Assembly: GCA_033239125.1 (NCBI GenBank)
Contig: BSWB01000001.1
Coordinates: 61,113,416-61,177,415 of the forward strand
Source of the DNA: Fagopyrum homotropicum
Taxonomy: Eukaryota; Streptophyta; Magnoliopsida; Caryophyllales; Polygonaceae
Reading direction: 5' to 3'
Length of the DNA stretch: 64,000 bases
Shown here in pieces: positions 10,871 through 20,618 of the stretch; positions within the stretch are counted from its first letter, which is position 1, and each line of letters starts with the position of its first letter. The notes under the pieces are model-generated. The model was not told where the DNA came from. It saw only the letters and a list, made by a program, of their open reading frames with translations, and searched no databases. The position numbers and the translations under genes were made by a program.

Positions 10871-11908
10871 CTAGAGATGGGGGTACGGCATCATTAGATT
10901 CGAGAGTAGCTGCGGAAACGTTTGGAGAATCCAGAAAGTTTCCCTCTGGATCGACCTCCCTTGAAGTAAATCGGTCGATTTGAGGTACGATTTTTCTTTC
11001 TGTCGAAAAAATCGGGTTGCATCTTCATGAATCGGACGATTTAGTTTAGTCGGGTCGATTTTTCTTTCTGTTGACGAAAATCGGATTGCCTTTTCACAAA
11101 TCGGACGATTTATTTCAAGCAAGTCGATTTTCTTCACAGTTTCCGGAGTTAATTCTAGTTCTTCAATTCTTGTTCCTAGTTCTTCCTCCACATCATTTAA
11201 TGCTTTCACATCCTCATTGCAATCATGTTCCACTCCTTCCTCCATGATGCTCATGCTAAGAACCTTTTGAAGAGGGTCTTTCATCAAGATCGAACTTACT
11301 ACCTCTCTAGACTCTTCTTCATCAAAAATTTCAAAAGCATCGTCTTTCAAGGCTAGCTCCTTGATTAAGGAAAAGAGTATGAATTCTATCTTTTCTTCAC
11401 CAATATGGAAGGACAGCTGGCCGTTCTTGCAATCTACCATGCATCCGGATGTTGCAAGGAATGGTCTCCCAAGAATGATGGGAACCAGATAATCTGCAGG
11501 GATGTCAAGAACGACAAAATCTATTGGGATGTAAAACTTACCGAGCTTTACCGGAATGTCTTCTAATATCCCCACCGGCTTAGTGGTAGAACGATCAGCC
11601 ATGTAGAGTGTGATCTTCGCTGGTCTAGGCTCTCCTAGACCAACTGCTATGCATAGAGCAAGAGGTATGATACTCACACTCGCTCCAAGGTCACAAAGAG
11701 CATCATAGGTAGCTTCTCCCAAAGTGATGGGTATGCAAAAGGATCCTGGATCACGGAGCTTGGGTGGCATGTTCTCCGTCATAGTCTTGATGAGTTCGGA
11801 TGACTCCATACTCATCTTGACTTCTCCTATGTCTTCCAATTTCCTCTTGTTAGAGAGGATTTCTTTGAGGAATTTCCCGTAAGCCAGCATACCTAAAATT
11901 GTATCCAT
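10871..11908 (-). pseudogene. Element D protease and protease-RT linker
   Basis: The aspartic protease has the Athila-type active site LCDLGASVSIIPLAL (DLGA instead of DTGA), then GRPFLATSGCMVDCKNGQLSF. After the protease comes an acidic linker, then a segment in which the TCGG/CGATT DNA motif is translated in frame as two similar ~20-residue repeats around EINRPICEKAIRF and KLNRPIHEDATRF (DNA about 10969-11125). Upstream, in the same protein, the sequence runs from the gag end (SRARARLDKHFGKFVELISK) through a stop at 12092. The product would process the Gag-Pol polyprotein. Confidence 0.82.
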
Positions 11909-12091
11909 AAAAGGTATGTTAATATGTAGCTTACTAATAAGTTCAACAAACTTACCAAAATGTTTATCTAGGCGTGCACGCGCTCTAGATTGAGGGAAAG
12001 GTAGAGGTGGTTTGTAAGCGGGAGGAGGAACATAGACTTCTTCCTTCTCTTTTGCCTCTCCTTCTTTTGTGGTGGTATCGACTACTTTAGG

Positions 12092-13806
12092 TTAAGGATC
12101 GGTAGTCGTTTTGCCACTCCTAGTAGTTATTGCCATAACCCTTCCCTTTGGGTTATCTTCTGTCTTTCCGGGAAGTTTCCCTTGATCTCTTGGAACTTCT
12201 CCGGCCTTGTTGAATACTTGGTTTTCTAAAGCTTTGTCAACCGAAGTTATATAACTCTCTAGCCCTTGTAGCTTGCCTAGGATCGTCTCTATCATGGGAT
12301 CGGGTTTGCTTGATCCGCTTGATTGTCCCTGGCTTGTTAAAGGAGTAGAAAAAGATGGAGGTGTTAGAGCCTTTTCAGCATGAGAGTAAGGGTTACCTGG
12401 ATTTTGCTGATTTGACCTCCAATTGTTGTTATTTGAGTTCCTATTGTTGTTGTGCAATTGGAGTTTCGGTTGTTATTGTTGTTGTTGTTCCAATTGGAAT
12501 TCCTATTGTCACTCCTTTGATTGTTGTATCTTCCCATGTAGTTGGCTTCTTGCTCCTTAGTCTTTTGAAGACTTGTTTTGAGTACTTCCCTTAATTCCTT
12601 GATGTCATCTTTGAGAGAGAATATTTGTGTTTGAGCAGCTTGGTTCAACTTGGCTCCCGAATCACCTTGATTCTGGCTAATTGAATCCACCTTCCGGTGG
12701 GAATACTTCTCAATCACTTGGGCTTGCTTCTCAATGAAGTCCCAAGCATCATCCTCTCTCATGTCCATGAATGTGCCACAAGAGAGAGATTGGAGGTTGA
12801 ATTGTGTTTCCACATCCAATCCTTTGTAGTAGATCTCCAATAATTCCAGCTTGGAAATGCCATGGTGTGGGCAATCCAACAAGAGATCTTGAAACCTTTC
12901 CCAAGATTGAAACAAGCTTTCATTAGGTTTCATAGAAAAAGCATTTATTTTACCTCTCAATTCCGCTGTTTTGGATGGCGGAAAGAATTTGGTGAGGAAT
13001 TCCGAAGACAATTCCTCCCATGTAGCTAGCTTTGCAGCTGGAAGTGTTTGGTACCAAGCTAGATCCTTGTCCTTCAAAGAAAAGAAGAACGGTTTGATCT
13101 TGTAGTTGCTTGTAGTAGCCTTCTTCGGCTTCATAGTCTCCATGAGAATCTCAAAATTCTGCAAGTGTTGGTGTGGAGATTCAGTACTTGCTCCGTCATA
13201 TTGACTTTGGCGAACCATGGTGATGACTTGTGGTGAGAAGCTAAACTCTTGGATGTCTTCAGCTCCGAAATCCACACCTAGACGGCGGGGTTGCTGAATT
13301 GGATCCATCCGTTTCCCCAAAGTTCGGGGTCTATCACCGTCATTAACAGCTCTTACTTCCCTAGTTGGAAGGCGAGGAACAACCCGTGGTTTTGGGGTGT
13401 TCCGAATAGGACGAAGTAGTGGATCGATCTCCTCAAGTTCCGGCATGTCCGGATCTATCTCTTCATCATCGGATGAGTCATTTCGAATGGATTTAGTTGG
13501 CGTCTTGGCTTTCTTCTTCTTCCTGGATTCGTTCAACTCCAACTTCATGTCCAGCATCATAGCTCTTAGTTCATCAATCTGAAATTGATGACTCGTTTCA
13601 GCATCTTTTCGTGCTTTTTCACTCAACTGGAGTTGGCGTTGAGCTTCATTCAGTTCAGCCTGGTAGTTTCTCTCGTTATTTTCAGCCATTTTCTTTTCCT
13701 TCAACTTTTTCCTCAAAGTTCTCTCCAATTCGGGATCGAAAGGGACTAGATCTTTAGTGGATCTAGTCTTTCGGATATACCTAAAGAACCTGCAAAGATC
13801 ACTCAA
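12092..13806 (-). pseudogene. Element D gag
   Basis: The main frame (12364-13806) holds the retrotransposon Gag domain: LAWYQTLPAAKLATWEELSS, then KFFPPSKTAELRGKINAF, and ESLFQSWERFQDLLLDCPHH. It is preceded by a charged, coiled-coil-like region. An Asn-rich stretch (NNNNNNRNSN) near 12440-12480 is the site of a frameshift into the frame 12092-12457 (MIETILGKLQGLESYI, RVMAITTRSGKTT), which ends at a TAA at 12092 just before the protease region. The frame is open from about 13806, but the first ATG in it is at 13689 (MAENNERNY). No CCHC zinc knuckle is seen, as is usual for Athila gag. Confidence 0.85.
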
Positions 13807-13880
13807 GTAGACAAATCAAATCACAAGAGCAAGAGCTCTCAAGCTAGACAACCGAAAACCGAATTTGGTCTAGACCAAAT

Positions 13881-13898
13881 CCCCGGCAACGGCGCCAA
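13881..13898 (-). promoter_or_regulatory. Primer-binding site of element D (tRNA-Asp type)
   Basis: On the minus strand, TGGCGCCGTTGCCGGGG follows the end of the right LTR by a few bases. This is the primer site typical of Athila-type elements, complementary to the 3' end of plant tRNA-Asp. It fixes both the strand of the element and the right LTR as its 5' LTR. Confidence 0.85.
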
Positions 13899-13903
13899 AA
13901 ACT

Positions 13904-15536
13904 TGTTCGCTCAAAAAGGTGTGTGCGTCAAAGTCTTAAATTTATATCTAGAACTCAAAGCAAAGCGAACCCGCAGTGTACGGATCAGCTGTAGTAAGGT
14001 AAGAATTCCAGAGTCGAACTCAGGGATTTGGTGAGAATAATTCCGATTTCAATTATCTAGCAAAAAGTGTGAAAAGCTTTTGTGATCAAATAAGAGTGAA
14101 ATGATTCCAAGGATTCAAGTATCCAATTTCGGCTTTCGATTCAAGACACTTCTATAGATATAGAACAGAGTTTATATTGCCAAGATTAATTGTTCAAAGG
14201 TAGGATTCGTATGGTGAAGTTCCGAAACCTATATGACTAATCTAAAGGTTCTCTCTATAAGGGTTGTTGAGGCTGCAATATAGAAAGATCTAGAGACAAG
14301 AATTATGTTCAAACTAACTATCTAAAACTCCAGGATATGACTCTCCAAAGTAAAGAATAGCAAGCACAATTAAAATCTTAATAAAGGATGTTGAGTCTCT
14401 TTATTACCCAAATCTTGAAATCTTAATCTATTAAATGTAGAATCAGGTTTGAAGTGTCTTCATACATTCAATTAGAGGGTAAAAAGGTTAATCAAGATTG
14501 GGATTTAGGCAAGGATTAGTTTTGGTTAAAGATTGATTCAATTAAGGTTCGTCAGAGGAATAAATCGGGCTGTTCATAAGAAAATAGGCCGATTTACTCA
14601 AGAACAGTCCGATTTTCCTGTTGTCGCAAAACTAAAATCTAAACTCTCAGGGTCCTAATGTTTGAATGAGTTCAGTCTATCATCATCTAAGCCTTAATCA
14701 TCAACTATTCTCCCCAGAATCACAAAGGTTTTAGCCAACCATTTTCAAAATCGAATCAAATTAAATATTGAGAGAAATATCACAAAGAAACCGAATCTTG
14801 AATAAAAATTCCAATAACCTTCAAATCTGTAAACGATTGTCAAAACAAATCGATGTATCTCTTAAGTAACTCAAATTCGTGCTCAAAAACAGTAAGCACT
14901 TCAATGGACAAAGAAATCTCACAACTAGAATCAAGATTAACTTCCCGGCAAAGAGTCCTTCAATCTTCCTCCAAGAATCTTCAATCTCTCTCAAACGTGT
15001 AAAGATTTCCCGCTGCGGCCTCCTTGTTTTCGTTCGTAGGGTTCTCCTTTATAGTTTCTTGCAAATGGGCTGTTTGGCAAAACTCTCTTCTAGCCCAAAA
15101 GAATTGGGCTTTGTGTCGTCTTTTCATTTGGCCGAAAAACAGAATAAATCGACCCACGCGATTTATGCACAAAATCGTTCGAATTCTTGAGGGGAAAATC
15201 GTCCGATTTATGTACATATTGGCACGATTTTCTTCAACAGAAAGTGCTCTACTCTTGGCTCGTTTCTATGCTTCTCCTTTGCAATTCCTTAACTCTTTAT
15301 GAACCCTTTAAGACTCCTTTAGCTTCCTTAACATCCTTAGATGCTCCTTGCTCCGCTTTTTGCTTCCAATTCCACTCCATTTACCTATAATTCATTAAAA
15401 GCTCGTGTAGACCTCTATTTCCAACAAAGGATTGAATAGAACATAAAAGGCACACAAAATCTCTCTAAATGCAAGGCAAACTGAGACAATCTTCTATAAT
15501 ATGCATGAATATGATGATACATAATTCATGTCATCA
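13904..15536 (-). repeat. 5' LTR of element D (right copy)
   Basis: It is 1633 bp long and collinear with 2432-4064, with about 12 single-base differences and no indels by eye. One difference changes the palindrome AATCGGCCGATT of the left copy to AATAGGCCGATT (14583-14594). Confidence 0.95.
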
Positions 15537-15893
15537 GCCTCTCAAGTGTTCCAGTGTCTGCACAGACTACTGATAGAGGTCGGCGGTGTTATAAATGCAA
15601 GGCCTATGGGCATGTGAGGACTGATTGTCCGAGGGCGCCACTAACTTGCTTCTCATGTGGGAAGCCAGGACACAAAGCTACGTTTTTCCATCATGGCAAG
15701 GCGCCATCACAGCAGGGTTCTTCCCCAGTAGGTTCAGTGGGAGGTGGGCAGGGACCGCCTCAGCACCACAGATAGGGACAGCAAAGAGTACCAGGCACAC
15801 CTACTACTCAGGGTTTAACTCCTGGATCGAGTAGAGGCAGAGGCAGAGATGTTAGCACCAGTGATGCTCGAGGAGTTCGAGGCCGTGCTTTTT
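15537..15893 (+). pseudogene. Element A gag, carboxyl part with zinc knuckles
   Basis: The gag frame resumes directly after element D. It carries a CCHC zinc knuckle (CYKCKAYGHVRTDCP) and a second, decayed one (CFSCGKPGHKATFF) in which the last Cys is replaced. A TAG lies at 15773, and another at 15894 just before the protease. Zinc knuckles bind element RNA during packaging. Confidence 0.82.
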
Positions 15894-15895
15894 AG

Positions 15896-17929
15896 TTGAG
15901 GAGTGCCGAGGAGCCGCCAGCACCAGCTGCTACAGGTACTATTCTGTTACATGGTTTAATTGTTAGGATTTTATTTGATACGGGTGCTACGCATTCATTT
16001 ATTTCTACTGATTGTGTTGAGCGTTTGAGTTTGTCTACCATTGAGGGGATACCCTTTACTATAGGGTTACCTGATAGTAGTAGGGTTAGAGGTACCCAGG
16101 AGATACGTAGTTGTCCCCTATGTTTAGTGACTCGTGTGTTACTTGTTGACTTCTTAGTCATGCCTCTGATGCATGAGGAAGTCATATTAGGTATGGACTG
16201 GATGTGTAGACACCGTGCGGTGTTAGATGTGGGTAAGAGGACTGTTACAGTCTCTACCGACGTAGGTCCGATAGAGGTCTTCCGGGGTTGGGACCTTGGG
16301 AAGACAGGATCTGTCATCAGTGCAGTACGAGAAGCTAGACTGATGGCACAGGGATGCGATGCCTTCTGGTGCTATGCCATGAAGGATGGAGAGAGTCCAG
16401 CTCTGGAGGACATACCAGTGGTCTGTGAGTTTACAAACGTGTTTGCAGAGCCGTCTAGTTTGCCACCTCAGAGGAGCGTAGATTTTGGTATCGAGTTGGA
16501 GCCTGGCACGAGACCGATCTCGAAGGCCCCATACCGTATGGCGCTTGTCGAGATGTTAGAGCTGAAGAAGCAACTTGAGGAGTTGGCTGAGAAGGGCTTC
16601 ATACGCCCTAGCGTATCACCATGGGGTGCACCTGTCCTCCTTGTGCGGAAGAAGGACGGATTGTTGAGACTGTGTATAGATTACAAAGAGCTGAACAAGG
16701 TGACCATCAAGAACAGGTATTCATTGCCTCGTATTGATGAACTACTTGATCAGCTACAGGGAGCGATAGTCTTCTCCCGGATTGACTTGCGTTCAGGGTA
16801 TCACTAGTTGAGGGTGAGAGAGCAGGATATACATAGGACGGCATTTAGTACTCGGTATGGACACTATGAGTTTGTAGTAATACCATTCGGGCTGACGAAT
16901 GCCCCAACAGTCTTTATGGAGTTGATGAACAGTATCTTCATCGACTTTCTTGATCAGTTTGTGGTAGTCTTTATTGACGACATTATGGTGTACTCTCGTA
17001 GTAGAGAAGAGCATGCCGGTCATTTGAGGACGGTATTGCAGATTTTGAGGGATAGGGAGTTGTATGCCAAGCTCTCTAAGTGTGAGTTCTGGATGTCTGA
17101 GGTTGCTTTTCTCGGACACATCGTCTCCGCCGACGGGATTATGGTAGATCCGGCGAAGATCGAGTCTGTTGCTGTGTGGACGACACCGACGAATGTCAAG
17201 GAAGTGCGTAGCTTTCTTGGCTTAGCCGGTTATTACAGACGCTTTGTGGAGGGATTCTTTGTGATTGCCCGTCCACTAACGAGTCTTTTGAGGATGACTA
17301 CCAAATTCGTATGGACCGATTAGTGCACTCGGAGTTTTGAGGAGTTAAAAAGGCGTTTGACTTCTGCTCCTGTCCTAGCACAGCCAGAGGGTTGTGATGA
17401 CTTTGTGGTTTACAGTGATGAATCCAAGCTAGGCTTAGGATGTGTATTGATGCAGAGAGGCATGGTGATTGCATATGCGTCCCGACAGCTGAAGACGTAC
17501 GAGGAGAACTACCCGACTCATGATCTGGAGTTGGCAGCTGTAGTTCATGCTCTAAAGATCTGGAGACATTACCTGTATGGTGCTACATGCCAGATCTTCA
17601 CAAACCATAAGAGTCTGAAGTATATTTTCACGCAGCAGGAATTGAATAACCGCCAGCATCAGTGGCTTGAGTTGATCAAGGACTTTGACCTTGAGATCTT
17701 GTACCATCTTGGCAAGGCGAATGTGGTAGCTGACGCCTTGAGTAGGAAGACGCCTCGAGAGAAGGCGAATGCCAGACTTACTGTACAACCTCAACTTCAA
17801 AGGGATCTAGCTTGGCTAAGGATGAACATCCAGTTTCGTGATGAGGATGACCAGTTGTTTGCCTTAGAGGTTTTACCTGGTCTGTTGGATGAGAGATCCA
17901 ACAGAAGCAGGGGACCTGCCCGACCTTGA
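15896..17929 (+). pseudogene. Element A protease, reverse transcriptase and RNase H
   Basis: The protease active site is ILFDTGATHSFIS (about 15970-16010), followed by ILGMDWM. The reverse transcriptase runs from about 16500 to 17300 with LLRLCIDYKELNKVTIKN, the palm box VFIDDIMVYS and FLGHIVSADGI. A TAG at about 16805 interrupts it right after RIDLRSGYH, at a site where the family has Gln. A second TAG at about 17321 precedes RNase H (VYSDESKLGLGCVLMQRG to VVADALSRKT). Downstream of RNase H the linker is frameshifted (near 17900). All catalytic boxes of RT are present, but the protein cannot be made whole. Confidence 0.88.
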
Positions 17930-19344
17930 CGAGGATCAGAGATAGGATTTCTCATGGAGAGGCACCCCAGTTTACTATTGGGGCAGATGGAGTTATGAGG
18001 AGACATGATCGTGTTTGTGTCCCTACAGATGCAGAGTTGAGACAGCGGATCTTGTAGGAGGCTCACTATAAACCTTACTCAGTACACCCAGGTACGAGTA
18101 AGATGTATCATGATATGAGACGCTCATATTGGTGGGAAGGGCTGAAGCCCGACGTGGCCAGATTTGTGGCCCAGTGTGCGACCTGTCAACACGTCAAGAT
18201 AGAGCATTTCAGACTTGGAGGTGAGCTCCATCCACTACCAGTCCCGCAGTGGAAGTGGGAGGACGTCTCCATGGATTTTGTGACCGGGTTGCGGATCAGT
18301 AGGAGCTTTGATGCTATCTGGGTCATTGGGGACAGACTGACAAAGACAAAACGTTTTATTCCTATCAAAGAGACGTGGCCGGTGAGTAGATTAGTTGAGG
18401 AGTACATTAGACAAATAGTGAGACTCCACGGTGTTCCGAGAACGATCGTTTCTGATCGTGATGGACGATTCACATCGAGATTCTGGCAGCAGATTCAGAC
18501 TGCTTTGGGGATGAGTCTACACTTCACGACTGCGTTTCACCCCCAGACAGATGATCATTCAGGGAGGACCATCCAGACTTTAGAGGACATGTTGTGAGCC
18601 TGTGTGTTGGATTGGGGACAGGGATGGTCTGATTACCTCCCACTCGTTGAGTTCTCATACAACAACAGCTGGCATGCATCTATAGGGATGGCTCCCTATG
18701 AGGCATTGTATGGACGTAGGTGCCATACGCCTTTATGTTGGGATGAGCCTAGTAGTATCAGTGAGATAGCGCCAAAGCAGATTCAGGATGATATGGCTTG
18801 ATTAGCGTTGATTAGAGAGAGGATGTTGACTGCGTAGAGTCGCCAGAAGTCATATGCAGATAGGGGGAGTCAACCTCTAGAGTTCAGGGTTGGAGCTCAT
18901 GTCTGGTTGAGGGTATCTCCGACGCGAGGCGTCAGACGTTTTGGCATAAAGGGGAAGTTGAGTCCCCGATATGTCGGTCCTTTTGAGATACTGGATAGAG
19001 TTGGGAGGGCAGCTTACAAATTAGCATTGCCTCCGAGGTTAGAGGGTGTTCACCCTATATTTCATGAGTCTCAGCTGAGGGAGTACATACCAGATCCGAG
19101 GCACATTGTGAGTTATGATGATCTGGTGGTTGAGTAGGACCACACCTTTGTAGAGCACCCTATTGCAGTCCTAGAGCGAGGTGTGAGACGCCTGCATTCG
19201 AAGGACATTCCTATGATAAGGATACAGTGGTCGAGACGAGGACCGGATGAGGCTACCTGGGAGACAGAGGATAGTATCCAGAGGAACTATCCAGAGTTCT
19301 ATGTGGAGTTAGAGGTACCCGTAGGATCCACGAGTAGATCTTAG
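17930..19344 (+). pseudogene. Element A integrase with chromodomain-like tail
   Basis: The integrase zinc finger is visible (YKPYSVHPGTSKMYHDMRRS, CATCQHVK). The core has Asp in MDFVTG and Asp in VSDRDGRF. The third catalytic residue is lost: the site reads HPQTDDHSGRTIQ, with Gly where the family has Glu. Stops occur at about 18056, 18598, 18799, 18835 and 19135. After the GPF module (LSPRYVGPFEILDRVGRAAY) comes a tail (19141-19340) with IPMIRIQWSRRGPDEATWE, which resembles the degenerate chromodomain of Tekay-type chromoviruses thought to steer integration to heterochromatin. This copy is dead. Confidence 0.85.
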
Positions 19345-19878
19345 TGCCTTTTTGGTGAGTGCTTGTATGCTATGTGCTTATGTGATATGATGTGTTTTCG
19401 TGCTAACTTTAATATGTGCATCTGATCTGTTAGATCTTGTTTGCTAGCACGATATAGGTATAGTTGGAGATGGTTCTTTCCTCCATGCTATTGTAATATG
19501 TTTAGGATTAGCTAGAGATGGTTCTTTCCTCCATGCTAGTATTGATGGACATAGTGTGAGTGGAGACGGTTTTCCTCCACATAGTTGTGTTACGAGTACG
19601 ATTGGCTGGAGACGGCTTTCCTTCATGCCTTGTGACGTGGTTAGTAATTGGCTAGAGATGATTTTCCTCTATGCCTTTGTATAGCGTTACGATCTTGTTG
19701 CTGGAGTTAGTGATTCCTCCATGCTGATGTTTTGAGGTTATAGAGTGTTATAGGTTGATACCTTTGAACGGAGATGGGATACCTCCGATAGAGAGAGTGT
19801 TTATACCTCGGCGTATGGGTCCGAGAGGATTTGGGAATTGTTCAATTTTCGGGACGAAACTTTTTTTTAAGGGGTGTG
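19345..19878 (+). repeat. Element A 3' untranslated region: array of GGAGATG...CCTCC repeats and polypurine tract
   Basis: Between about 19460 and 19800 a degenerate ~45-base unit recurs about six or seven times. Each has GGAGA(T/C)GG...TTTCCTCC(A/C)TGC, so each unit contains complementary GGAG and CTCC. The region ends in a purine tract (AAGGGGTGTG, about 19868-19878) directly before the 3' LTR. The same kind of array precedes the 3' LTR of element C. Confidence 0.75.
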
Positions 19879-20453
19879 TGATGTAATAACTAGGATTTCT
19901 GAATTCTAATTAATGTTGATTAATTTAATCATTGATAGTAGTTGACATATAACTCCCGAAGATTGCGTAAATGATGAGTATAAGTCACACCGTTATGTTC
20001 TTGACGTAATTTTGGGCTTATGGTAAAATTTTCACTTTTCCCCCAGGTGATTATTTTTACCCTCCGGTGTTATTTAGAGCATTTGGGAGCTCCATTTAAT
20101 AAAAATGTAGTTGAGAGAAATGATCAGGACATCGGACATGTCCTAGATATGAAATAACATGGAAAGGCAAAACGGACAAAAGAGTCGCTATTTCATTTCT
20201 TAACGGCTAAGAAAGACGGCTTAGGAATACACGTTTTCAGAGGCAATTGTGGAATAATTATTAATTCATTTACTTTCACGTTTATGAATTTGCTTTACAT
20301 GGAAAGGCAAAATGTAGTTTTATGCATTTGTTTTATATTTGATTGTGTCATGTTGTAAGGTCCAATGAACATTTTGTCAAGCTAGGGTCAGGATCCATTG
20401 TGAGATCTTAGCCCAATGTGGCACTCCGAGTCCCGCGGATTCGGGGTGTTACA
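19879..20453 (+). repeat. 3' LTR of element A (short, probably internally deleted)
   Basis: It begins TGATGTAATAACTAGG after the polypurine tract and ends GGGGTGTTACA, 575 bp in all. The 5' LTR has at least 1065 bp, so this copy appears to have lost several hundred bases. A direct repeat CATGGAAAGGCAAAA at about 20158 and 20298 lies within it. Confidence 0.75.
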
Positions 20454-20618
20454 GCGGAGGTTGTGGTGGTTGCCCGTACATCAATCCCAGACCGAAAAGT
20501 TTAAAACAAAACCCCCTTTTAAAAACGTAGACCCCTTACGGGTTCTGTTGATTTATCTATTCGACCTTTAGAAGATTTTGAGTGTCATTGTTACCAACCT
20601 AGAGCTCTGATACCATAT
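20454..20618 (-). mobile_element. Element B: 5' leader of a minus-strand gypsy element, cut by element A
   Basis: On the minus strand this follows directly from the 5' LTR of B. The primer-binding site TGGTATCAGAGC (20604-20615) is intact, then a leader follows with a possible gag ATG at 20481. After 28 bases the sequence is broken by the right end of element A. The rest of B should lie to the left of the window. The gag assignment is weak, but the leader is secure from its position. Confidence 0.7.

Larger units (their letters stand above)
2432..15536 (-). mobile_element. Element D: Athila-like Ty3/gypsy retrotransposon inserted in element A
   Basis: Two 1633-bp direct LTRs (2432-4064 and 13904-15536) bound a 13.1-kb element on the minus strand. 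It has a tRNA-Asp-type primer-binding site next to the right LTR, gag, protease, reverse transcriptase/RNase H, integrase without chromodomain, and a further 495-codon ORF after integrase. That layout and primer site are typical of the Athila group. The LTRs differ at about 12 positions (about 0.7%), so the insertion is recent. The flanking five bases are GCCGT on the left and GCCTC on the right, an imperfect target duplication. Gag-pol contains stops and shifts, so transposition may have used proteins from another copy. Confidence 0.92.
1..20453 (+). mobile_element. Element A: Tekay-like Ty3/gypsy retrotransposon, 5' end cut by window, split by element D
   Basis: The parts in order are a 5' LTR (1-1065, truncated by the window), a primer-binding site, broken gag, then after the 13.1-kb insertion D the gag zinc knuckles, protease, reverse transcriptase, RNase H, integrase, a chromodomain-like tail, a 3' untranslated repeat array, a polypurine tract and a 3' LTR ending GGGGTGTTACA. 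The domain order PR-RT-RH-IN followed by a chromodomain is that of Ty3/gypsy chromoviruses. The peptide style (LFDTGATHSFIS, VFIDDIMVYS) fits the Tekay/Del clade. Many in-frame stops and a lost integrase glutamate mean it cannot move by itself. The clade is an inference from motifs. Confidence 0.85.
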
